A stretch of 5,155 nt of DNA from Acidobacteriota bacterium (GTDB lineage: Bacteria; Acidobacteriota; Vicinamibacteria; Vicinamibacterales; UBA2999), in NCBI GenBank assembly GCA_947478985.1, contig CANJYC010000163.1, forward strand, positions 1-5,155, given 5' to 3'. Positions 1-4,939 of this stretch are shown here, in pieces. The position numbers were made by a program, and so were the translations under genes. How positions within the stretch are numbered: the first letter of the stretch is position 1; each line of letters opens with the position of its first letter. A model generated the notes under the pieces. That model did not search any database. It was not told the DNA's origin and saw only the letters and a program-made list of their open reading frames with translations.

Positions 1-124
1 CCACCGTCCGGGCGACGACTGGGACAAGATCGATGCGCCCGGGACGGCCCGCATAGCGGCGCTCGCACTTGAGTTCGCGGCCCGCATTGCAGCCCGTCCC
101 GACCGGCCTCCGTTCGTCGACTAG
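1..124 (+). CDS. M28 family metallopeptidase, C-terminal 40 codons only (5' end outside window)
   Basis: The gene enters from the left edge; the first complete codon is at 2-4 and TAG is at 122-124. The 40 residues start with HRPGDDWDKID and end with RPPFVD. They are identical to residues 475-514 of the complete M28 peptidase on the opposite strand at 258-1802. The first visible His corresponds to the last zinc ligand of that protein (H475), so this tail belongs to the catalytic domain. The two DNA copies differ only at bases 7, 19, 73 and 82, each a synonymous third position (CGT/CGC, GAC/GAT, GAG/GAA, GCC/GCG). This favours a working paralogue over a decaying fragment. Whether the rest of the gene is present cannot be seen. 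It converges on the minus-strand copy across a 133-bp spacer. Confidence 0.8.
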   Translation, partial: HRPGDDWDKIDAPGTARIAALALEFAARIAARPDRPPFVD

Positions 125-126
125 AG
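1..126 (+). repeat. Left arm of long inverted repeat (M28 3' end)
   Basis: This arm is the reverse complement of 256-381 with base p pairing to base 382-p. There are 122 matches in 126 positions and no gaps. Identity breaks off at base 127, two bases past the stop codon, although weaker similarity continues into the spacer (see 127-255). The arm continues beyond the left window edge, so its full length is unknown. Confidence 0.93.
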
Positions 127-149
127 GGTGTTGCGAAATTACGCGTAGC

Positions 150-171
150 GGGTCCTGTCGCTGGACAGCCC
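150..171 (+). terminator. Hairpin downstream of the plus-strand M28 tail, possible terminator
   Basis: GGG (150-152) and CTGTC (155-159) can pair with GACAG (164-168) and CCC (169-171). This gives an 8-bp stem with a two-base bulge (TC, 153-154) and a GCTG loop. It starts 26 bp after the stop codon at 122-124. No T-run follows, so it is not a classical intrinsic terminator. A role in 3'-end protection or weak termination is inferred. Confidence 0.35.
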
Positions 172-182
172 CACCCGTGCTC

Positions 183-196
183 GGCCCTGTCGGGCC
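183..196. terminator. Central GGCCC/GGGCC hairpin between convergent genes
   Basis: GGCCC at 183-187 pairs with GGGCC at 192-196 across a TGTC loop. It sits almost at the symmetry centre of the inverted repeat and lies downstream of both facing genes. There is no T-tract on either strand, so the terminator call is tentative. Confidence 0.3.
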
Positions 197-207
197 TGCG
201 GCGCGGG

Positions 208-219
208 CGGGGCGCCCCG
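208..219. terminator. Perfect 12-bp GC palindrome downstream of the minus-strand M28 gene
   Basis: CGGGGCGCCCCG is its own reverse complement. It lies about 38 bp past the stop of the minus-strand peptidase. It could form a stem in RNA from either strand or act as a dyad protein-binding site. It is reported for its symmetry; a termination role is only inferred. Confidence 0.25.
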
Positions 220-255
220 TCCAGCGCCACCCGCGAGAGGTAATTCGTGGACGTG

Positions 256-381
256 CTCTAGTCGACGAACGGAGGCCGGTCGGGACGGGCTGCAATGCGC
301 GCCGCGAATTCAAGTGCGAGCGCCGCTATGCGGGCCGTCCCGGGCGCATCGATCTTGTCCCAATCGTCGCCCGGGCGGTGG
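256..381 (-). repeat. Right arm of long inverted repeat (M28 3' end)
   Basis: This is the inverted partner of bases 1-126, about 97% identical. It covers the final 40 codons and stop codon of the minus-strand M28 gene plus two downstream bases. The partner of the next stretch (382 onward) lies outside the window. All four mismatches fall at codon third positions and leave the protein unchanged. Confidence 0.93.
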
Positions 382-1802
382 TAGTCGTCGTGGAACCCGG
401 TGAAGAAGATCACCGCCGGAATACGCCGCTCGATAAAGCTGGAGTCGTCGCTCCGGCCTGACCCGGGACCGTTATTGCCGAGGCGGATGCCGCCGATCAC
501 CTTGGCTGCGGCGTCGAGATCCCGCTGGAGCGACGGTGCCGTGCTGATGCCGCTGGTCTCGACCCGGCCGTGTGCACGCCCCACCATGTCCAGATCGATC
601 ATCGCCACGGTATCGCGCAAGGGCACGGCGGGGTGTTCGGCGTAGTGCGCCGAGCCGAGCAGCCCGAGTTCCTCGCCGGCAAACGCCACGAAGATCAGCG
701 TGCGGGGAAACCGGGCGCGGTCCGCCACGGCAGCGCGCGCCATCTCGATGATGGCGGAGATTCCGGATGCGTTGTCGTCGGCACCGTTGTGGATCTCCCC
801 AGTACGCTCGGGGGTCATCGAGTAGCGTCCACCGAGGCCGACGTGATCGTAGTGCCCCCCGATCACAATCGCCTGCCCCCGCCGTGCGGTGTCGGCCCCT
901 TGCAGCACCCCCACCACGTTGCGGACCGTACGGCGATTGCGCGCCAGGAACTCCGTGTAGTCGACATCGGAACCGGCGAGCGCCCGCGACCGCGGAACGA
1001 GATCGCGATCGATGGCCGCCGCGGCCTCGTCGAGCGCCCAGGCCTGAAGCAGAGGCAGCATCTCCGTGCGGCGCACGCGCAGCACCGGAATGGTCTGTTC
1101 GTCCGGATCGGGAGCGATGGCGAATCGTCTGTAATCCCCTTGGTCAACCGTGTGCGTCGGGTCAGAGACCACGAGCAGCAATCGGGCGCCGTGGCTGGTC
1201 GCGGCCTGCGCCTTCGCCGCGAGGGTCGACTCGGCCAGGGCCCGCGTGCCGTCCAGGCGGCTGTCGGCGCGGGTCTCCTGCGGCTCGTGTGAGAAGACGA
1301 GGACGGCCTTTCCCGCGACATCGAGGCCGGCGTAGTCGTCGTACTTGAACGCGGGTGCCGAGATGCCGTAGCCGGCAAACACGAGTGGCAGATGAGTGAG
1401 ATCCGCCGAGGGCACGGCCAGCGAAGTATTCGGTGCCGTTGCGAGCGGGTAATAGCTCGACCCGATGGCGAGGCGCGCCGACTGTTCCGGCGTTCCAATG
1501 CGGAGGGCGTTCCGTTCGCCGACGGTCACCCCGGCCTGAAGCTCGAACGGCTGGAACCAGCCGCTGCCGGTCCCGCCAGGGGTCAGTCCCGCGGTCTTGA
1601 ACTGCTGCGCCACGTAATCCCCGGCGCGCTCCAGTTCCGGGCTTCCGTCGGCGCGTCCTCGCATGTCGTCCGAGGCGAGGAATTTGATGTGATCCAGCAC
1701 CGCGACAGGCTCGATCTGGGGCGTGGCGGCTGCCAGCACGAGCCCCGCCACAAGTGCCACGACGGTCAGGACGACTGCCGGAGCGACGATCCTACGCATC
1801 AC
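258..1802 (-). CDS. Secreted M28 family zinc aminopeptidase with PA domain
   Basis: A 514-residue exported metallopeptidase expected to release amino acids or short peptides outside the cytoplasm. Residues 1-26 form a Sec-type signal: MMRR, a hydrophobic core of about 20 residues, and a likely cut after LAAA. Residues about 130-270 resemble the protease-associated (PA) insert, with FAGYGI at 142-147. The M28 catalytic domain covers about 290-505. Its two-zinc site is complete: H317 (GGHYDH), D342 (GADDNASG), E377 as general base and E378 (AGEELGLLGS), D405 (DLDMVGR) and H475 (DDYHRPGDD). Length fits PA-containing M28 enzymes. Translation starts with GTG at 1802 or ATG at 1799. The stop of the upstream dehydrogenase-like gene directly abuts the GTG and I see no separate Shine-Dalgarno, so translational coupling is likely. 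The substrate cannot be read from sequence. The 3' end is duplicated in inverted form at 1-126. Confidence 0.93.
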   Translation of the reverse strand: MMRRIVAPAVVLTVVALVAGLVLAAATPQIEPVAVLDHIKFLASDDMRGRADGSPELERAGDYVAQQFKTAGLTPGGTGSGWFQPFELQAGVTVGERNALRIGTPEQSARLAIGSSYYPLATAPNTSLAVPSADLTHLPLVFAGYGISAPAFKYDDYAGLDVAGKAVLVFSHEPQETRADSRLDGTRALAESTLAAKAQAATSHGARLLLVVSDPTHTVDQGDYRRFAIAPDPDEQTIPVLRVRRTEMLPLLQAWALDEAAAAIDRDLVPRSRALAGSDVDYTEFLARNRRTVRNVVGVLQGADTARRGQAIVIGGHYDHVGLGGRYSMTPERTGEIHNGADDNASGISAIIEMARAAVADRARFPRTLIFVAFAGEELGLLGSAHYAEHPAVPLRDTVAMIDLDMVGRAHGRVETSGISTAPSLQRDLDAAAKVIGGIRLGNNGPGSGRSDDSSFIERRIPAVIFFTGFHDDYHRPGDDWDKIDAPGTARIAALALEFAARIAARPDRPPFVD

Positions 1803-2651
1803 CTAGGTCGGCCCCAGCGCGGTGAGGAGTCGCGTCTTCTCCCGCGCGTTCAACGACGGCAGGCGAGTCTGCGCAATGCCGTGTGTGGTGAGGAGGGCCG
1901 GCAAGGTGCCAACGCGGTCCTTCACGCCGAATTCCCCGTCGAGCAGCGCCAGGACGCTGAAGGATTCACGCGAGGACTCGAGCAGCGCTTCTGTCACGCG
2001 CGCGGCCGCCATGCCAAGCGTGTAGGCGCCCGGAGGCCACAGGCGTGCCGCGCGCGCATCGACCTGGCCGAGCTGCACCTGGGTGAGCACCCGCTCGAGG
2101 GCGTAACCGCCGATCGATGCTTCGCTCCACGGGATCACGAATCGGCCGGGCGCCCCGAGCACCGAGAGCGCGACCTCTCGCGGCGAGCAGCGCGCCTCGA
2201 GGGCGACGATGCCGGTCACGGCCGAGGCGAACCCTTCCGGAGCCGACCCGATCACCCGGCGGCGGGCAAATCCGGCGTCGCGTACGGCCGCGAGCAGCAG
2301 GTGCTCCTGAGCGGCCCCGGCGAGGACGAGGGGCGCGTCACCAAGGTAGGGGCGGAACTGCGCCAGCATGGCCGCACCCGCGTCACCCTGCCATTCCTGC
2401 GAGGCGGCACCGAACCGATCGGCGACAATCGCGACGTCGCACCCTGTGACGCGGCTCGGATCGTCGGTGCCGTCGAGCCGTGTGTGGAAGCCTTCAACGG
2501 CGCCCATCTGCTGGACGTCAAGGGCCTTGCCCGCCGCCACGCTGCCGGCGGCGTCAATCAGGAGCAGGCGGCCGATCCGGTCTCCGGCGGCGAGCGCCTG
2601 CGCGATGGCGCCGCCGAGTTCTCCGGCGCCGATGATGGCCACAGTCCACAT
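1803..2651 (-). CDS. Malate/lactate dehydrogenase-like protein lacking the catalytic residues
   Basis: A 282-residue protein with the LDH/MDH fold. Family marks in order are the NAD loop GAGELGG (8-14), D33 after strand 2, GKALDVQQ (41-48), GCDVAIVAD (70-78), RVIGS (132-136), IPWSEASIGG (173-182), PPGAYTLG (206-213) and LLDGEFGVKDRVG (236-248). Length is slightly below the usual 300-330. The catalytic set is missing. The family GxHG motif reads GAPG (166-169), so the proton-relay His is P168. The LDSARFR segment reads EGFASAVT, placing F141 at the Asp position and T146 at the substrate Arg. The mobile loop with two Arg is replaced by DRFGAASQEWQGD. NAD binding looks possible but malate or lactate turnover does not; a sensor or scaffold role is inferred. 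ATG at 2651 is chosen because it sits just before the first Rossmann strand. The gene is in one operon with the M28 peptidase, with no gap, and is divergent from the SDR. Confidence 0.85.
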   Translation of the reverse strand: MWTVAIIGAGELGGAIAQALAAGDRIGRLLLIDAAGSVAAGKALDVQQMGAVEGFHTRLDGTDDPSRVTGCDVAIVADRFGAASQEWQGDAGAAMLAQFRPYLGDAPLVLAGAAQEHLLLAAVRDAGFARRRVIGSAPEGFASAVTGIVALEARCSPREVALSVLGAPGRFVIPWSEASIGGYALERVLTQVQLGQVDARAARLWPPGAYTLGMAAARVTEALLESSRESFSVLALLDGEFGVKDRVGTLPALLTTHGIAQTRLPSLNAREKTRLLTALGPT

Positions 2652-2676
2652 GTGCGGTGGGAGGTATTCTACTGGG
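2652..2676. promoter_or_regulatory. Divergent 25-bp intergenic region, candidate overlapping promoters and SDR ribosome site
   Basis: On the plus strand GGGAGGT (2659-2665) is a strong Shine-Dalgarno 11 nt before the SDR ATG at 2677. TATTCT (2665-2670) is a possible -10 box exactly 6 nt before the same ATG. On the minus strand TAGAAT (2671 down to 2666) matches the -10 consensus in five of six bases and lies 12 nt before the dehydrogenase-like ATG. No convincing -35 box was found for either. Any promoters must extend into the neighbouring coding sequence and would be mutually exclusive or coordinated. Confidence 0.35.
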
Positions 2677-3384
2677 ATGTTGCAGGGGAAGGTCGCGCTC
2701 GTCACGGGCGGGTCGCGAGGCATCGGCCTCGCCACCGCGCAGGCACTGCTCGCGCAGGGGGCATCCGTCGTCACGACCGGCATCGATGCCGCACGGCTCG
2801 CTGCCGTCCAGCAGGCACTCGGTCCGAAGGCCGTCGCGGTGCAGGCGGACGTGCGCGATTTCGCCGCCCTTGAAGGCGCGGTCAGGACCGCGGTCGACCG
2901 GTTCGGCGGGCTCGATATTCTTGTCAACAATGCCGGGATCGGGATCTTTGCTCCCGTGGCGGAGATGTCACTCGAACAGTGGGACGATGTCATCAGGACC
3001 AACGTGACCGGCGTCTTCAACGGCTGTCGCGCCGCGCTGCCGTTCCTCAAGGCGCGCGGTGGCGGCTGGATCATCAACATCAGCAGCCTGGCCTCGGCCA
3101 ATGCCTTTGCCGGCGGCGCCGCGTACTGCGCGTCGAAGGCCGCGGTCAACGCGTTCAGCGAGGCGCTGATGCAGGAGGTGCGGCACGACGGTATTCGTGT
3201 CGCGTACGTGATGCCCGGATCGGTGCGCACTGAGTTCAACAGTCATGTGCCTGGCCCCGACGACGAGTGGAAGCTCGCCCCGGACGATGTGGCCCGGACC
3301 GTGGTGGATCTGGTGGGACATCCCAATCGAAGTCTGCCAAGCCGCGTGGAATTGCGCCCGTCGCGGCCGCCGAGGAAAAGCTGA
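2677..3384 (+). CDS. Short-chain dehydrogenase/reductase (classical SDR)
   Basis: A 235-residue cytosolic NAD(P)-dependent oxidoreductase, typical length for a classical SDR. The cofactor loop is TGGSRGIG (10-17); the Arg in it is common in NADPH-using members. The stabilising motif is NNAG (84-87). The catalytic tetrad is complete: N109, S137 (NISS), Y150 and K154 (YCASK). MPGSVRTEF (179-187) is the usual post-catalytic PG loop that contacts the nicotinamide. The tail after VELRPSRPP is short and basic. ATG at 2677 is chosen because it gives the standard start just before GKVALVTGG and follows GGGAGGT. The frame is open further upstream, but that part is antisense to the dehydrogenase-like gene. 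It is the first gene of a tight operon with the 81-residue protein and the pseudokinase. The substrate is unknown, since family sequence alone does not predict it. Confidence 0.93.
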   Translation: MLQGKVALVTGGSRGIGLATAQALLAQGASVVTTGIDAARLAAVQQALGPKAVAVQADVRDFAALEGAVRTAVDRFGGLDILVNNAGIGIFAPVAEMSLEQWDDVIRTNVTGVFNGCRAALPFLKARGGGWIINISSLASANAFAGGAAYCASKAAVNAFSEALMQEVRHDGIRVAYVMPGSVRTEFNSHVPGPDDEWKLAPDDVARTVVDLVGHPNRSLPSRVELRPSRPPRKS

Positions 3385-3385
3385 C

Positions 3386-3631
3386 GTGACGGCAGTCGAC
3401 AGGCATCGCGACCAGCTCGAGATTCACGAGACGATGATGGGCGCGTCGCGCGGACGCCTCGCCATTGCGCTCGACCTGCTGACCGACGCACTGGCGATGG
3501 TCGGCCAGCACGGCGTCTACTGCCAGAGCACCCGCCACCCGGGTAGACCGACGCTGGATATCGCGGTCGTGCTCGAGCAGATCGGCGACGCCAAGGAACT
3601 CCTGCAGACCGTGATTGAGCGCAAGGAATGA
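3386..3631 (+). CDS. Small unrecognised protein (81 aa), coupled to SDR and pseudokinase
   Basis: I do not recognise this protein. The chosen start is GTG at 3386, one base after the SDR stop (TGA 3382-3384), with GAGG at 3372-3375 as Shine-Dalgarno ten bases upstream. It ends with TGA inside an ATGA overlap with the kinase-like gene. Three parts can be seen: a charged N-terminus (residues 1-16, rich in His, Asp and Arg), a probable helix GRLAIALDLLTDALAMVG (23-40), and a second probable amphipathic helix (about 57-80) ending in ERKE. Between them lies a Gly/His/Cys-containing turn, GQHGVYCQSTRHPGRP (40-55). There is no signal peptide or membrane segment, so it is probably cytosolic. The two-helix outline and the coupling suggest a partner or adaptor of one neighbour, which is inference. 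Codon use looks like that of the flanking genes. Confidence 0.72.
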   Translation: MTAVDRHRDQLEIHETMMGASRGRLAIALDLLTDALAMVGQHGVYCQSTRHPGRPTLDIAVVLEQIGDAKELLQTVIERKE

Positions 3632-4542
3632 CTGGGCCGGTACCGGCGCCGATCGGTGTCATCGGGCACTTCAACCTGCTCGAGCGTCTTGAGCCCGCCG
3701 GGCCTGGGGAACTGTTCAGGGCGCGCGACACCAGGCTCGGGCGGACCGTCGCGATTCGCCTGCTGCCCCGTGACTTCCTGCCGGATGCCGCTCAGCGCGC
3801 CGCCTTGATCGACCGCGCGCGCGCGCTCATCTCCCTCTCACATCCCAACGTCACCACGATTTTCGGTGCGGACGAGCACGAGGGCCGTGTCTATCTCGTG
3901 TTCGAATTCCTCAGCGGGCAGTCGCTCCGTGCCGAGATGGGTGGCCGCCCGATGAACGTGCGGCGCGCCGTGGAGGTGGCCGTGCAGATCGCCGATGCCG
4001 TGGCCGACGCGCATGCCGCCGGGTTCGTGCACGGCGGCCTGAGCCCCGACAGCGTCATGATCACGGCGAAGGGGAATGCGAAGATTCCCGCCTTCGAGTT
4101 CGCCGCGCGCGGCGGGTTCGAGCAGCAGGACGGCGAGCATCGGCTGCGCGACTACGATTCTCCGGAGGAGGCGCGAGGTCTGCCGGCTGACGAGCGGTCT
4201 GACATCTACTCGGTGGGTGCGGTGCTCTTCGAGATGCTCACGACGCGGCGCCCCCTGCATCGCGGCGCCGCCGCACCGAGCGCCGCGAATCCGCACGTCC
4301 CGCGTGAGCTTGACGAGATCGTGTTGAAGGCGGTGGCGCCCAATCCCGACTCCCGCTATCAGAGCGCCGCCACGTATGCCGCGGAACTGCGCAGCATGGC
4401 CGCGATCCTGGACGTCAGAGGGGGCGCCGGTGACGAAGAGGACACGGCCACGGAGTCGACGACCGTGAGCCGGGTTGCCGTGACGGCCATCGTCATCCTC
4501 GCGGCCGTGGTGCTCGCGATCTGGTGGTTTACGCGCGGGTAA
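3628..4542 (+). CDS. Membrane-anchored pseudokinase of the PknB-like Ser/Thr kinase family
   Basis: A 304-residue protein with a bacterial Ser/Thr kinase fold at about 14-262 and one C-terminal membrane helix (about 283-301) followed by three residues. The fold is clear from RARDTRLGR (31-39), LSHPN (70-74), YDSPEEARG (176-184), SDIYSVGAVLFEMLT (191-205) and the R243 region. The chemistry is gone. The ATP Lys of VAIK is R44, and the helix-C Glu position reads R63. HRDLKPEN reads HGGLSPDS (135-142), losing the catalytic Asp, the loop Lys and the Mg-binding Asn. DFG reads AFE (155-157). The glycine loop is EPAGPG (22-27), and no Thr or Ser lies in the activation segment before SPE. It also lacks the extracytoplasmic sensor domain usual after the membrane helix. 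A scaffold or docking role at the membrane is inferred. ATG at 3628 overlaps the previous stop by 4 nt; its 3' end overlaps the receiver gene by 14 nt. Confidence 0.88.
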   Translation: MTGPVPAPIGVIGHFNLLERLEPAGPGELFRARDTRLGRTVAIRLLPRDFLPDAAQRAALIDRARALISLSHPNVTTIFGADEHEGRVYLVFEFLSGQSLRAEMGGRPMNVRRAVEVAVQIADAVADAHAAGFVHGGLSPDSVMITAKGNAKIPAFEFAARGGFEQQDGEHRLRDYDSPEEARGLPADERSDIYSVGAVLFEMLTTRRPLHRGAAAPSAANPHVPRELDEIVLKAVAPNPDSRYQSAATYAAELRSMAAILDVRGGAGDEEDTATESTTVSRVAVTAIVILAAVVLAIWWFTRG

Positions 4543-4879
4543 GGATTCCGCCGAGCTGCTCGACGAACGCCGAGCGGGCGAGCACCTGATCCACGCCGGC
4601 CTGTCGCGCGAGATTGATCGTCTCGGTTTGCACGTGCGAGACGTAGCCCAGTGTCGGGATGGCCCGGAGGCCGGCATCCGCCTTCATCGCGCCAATCGCG
4701 TCCATCGGCCGCAGCTTCGTGCTGTTCAGATCGAAGATGACGAGCGTTGGTGCCTTTTCCCGGACCCGCGGGACCACTTTGTCCGCGTTCCGTTCGAAGT
4801 AGACCTCCACCCCCAGCGCTTTTGCCGCGGTTGAGATCTTGACGGAAAACAACAGGTCGTCGACCACGCAGAGGATCAT
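4529..4879 (-). CDS. Single-domain response-regulator receiver (CheY-like), atypical
   Basis: A 116-residue stand-alone receiver fold with no output domain, so it probably acts through protein contacts. Visible features are the acidic pair D7-D8 (CVVDD), the phosphoacceptor D50 in LVIFDLN (47-52), IPTLGYVSH (74-82) in the fourth-strand region, and GVDQVLARSAF (95-105) at the fifth strand. The conserved Lys-Pro of that last strand is Arg-Ser (R102-S103), and the switch Thr/Ser is either V80 or, with a one-residue shift, S81. Phosphorylation at D50 remains possible, but the signalling switch is unusual. ATG at 4879 is chosen because the receiver starts at once with MILCVVDD; the open frame further upstream is antisense to the MBL gene. 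It is convergent with the pseudokinase (14-nt overlap) and divergent from the MBL gene (60 bp). No histidine kinase is visible. Confidence 0.8.
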   Translation of the reverse strand: MILCVVDDLLFSVKISTAAKALGVEVYFERNADKVVPRVREKAPTLVIFDLNSTKLRPMDAIGAMKADAGLRAIPTLGYVSHVQTETINLARQAGVDQVLARSAFVEQLGGILTRA

Positions 4880-4939
4880 GGCAGGTAGGTTACAGGGAAC
4901 GACGTGTGACGAACAGCGGACACGTTGTAGCGTATAGGG
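4880..4939. promoter_or_regulatory. Divergent intergenic region between receiver and MBL genes, candidate leaderless-type promoters
   Basis: No gene is seen here. On the plus strand TAGCGT (4928-4933) lies 6 nt before the MBL-gene ATG at 4940. On the minus strand TAACCT (4892 down to 4887) lies 7 nt before the receiver ATG at 4879. Both fit the TANNNT form of a -10 box at the distance expected if transcription starts at or next to the start codon. Neither gene has a clear Shine-Dalgarno; the AGGG at 4936-4939 touches the MBL ATG and is too close. No convincing -35 box was found. Confidence 0.35.

Larger units (their letters stand above)
127..255. other. Convergent intergenic spacer with decayed inverted symmetry and GC hairpins
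   Basis: No gene is seen here. The left half and the reverse complement of the right half share blocks in the same order: AATTAC, then GCGGGT, then CGCTGGAC, then a C-rich run. Left matches lie at about 137-172 and right matches at about 209-246. The inverted similarity of the flanking arms therefore continues in degraded form almost to the centre near 190. Several GC-rich hairpins are present, none followed by a T-tract. They could end transcription of the two facing peptidase genes in a factor-dependent or purely structural way, but this is inferred. Confidence 0.6.

Noticed and set aside
1..381. Interpretation of the inverted repeat as terminal repeats of an insertion sequence
   Set aside because: The arms are coding sequence for the same peptidase end, the 129-bp interval holds no transposase, and no target-site duplication is visible.
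69..461. Plus-strand open frame spanning the inverted repeat and spacer
   Set aside because: It runs out of frame through the end of one M28 copy and antisense through the other, and has no ribosome site or motif.
863..1498. Minus-strand open frame of 211 codons inside the M28 gene in another frame, plus plus-strand frames at 570-1348
   Set aside because: These are Arg/Pro/Ser-rich shadow translations without motifs, fully contained in the peptidase gene.
2368..2676. Upstream extension of the SDR open frame from an ATG at 2368
   Set aside because: This part is antisense to the dehydrogenase-like gene, and the canonical SDR start, just before GKVALVTGG and preceded by GGGAGGT, is at 2677.
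1392..2873. Long plus-strand open frame (493 codons) opposite the M28 and dehydrogenase-like genes
   Set aside because: It is antisense to two genes with clear family motifs, its translation is Arg/Gly/His-rich without any recognisable motif, and GC-rich DNA commonly leaves such frames open.
2652..3239. Upstream extension of the dehydrogenase-like open frame to 3239
   Set aside because: The extra 196 residues are antisense to the SDR catalytic core and have no motif. The Rossmann strand begins directly after the ATG at 2651, where the family normally starts.
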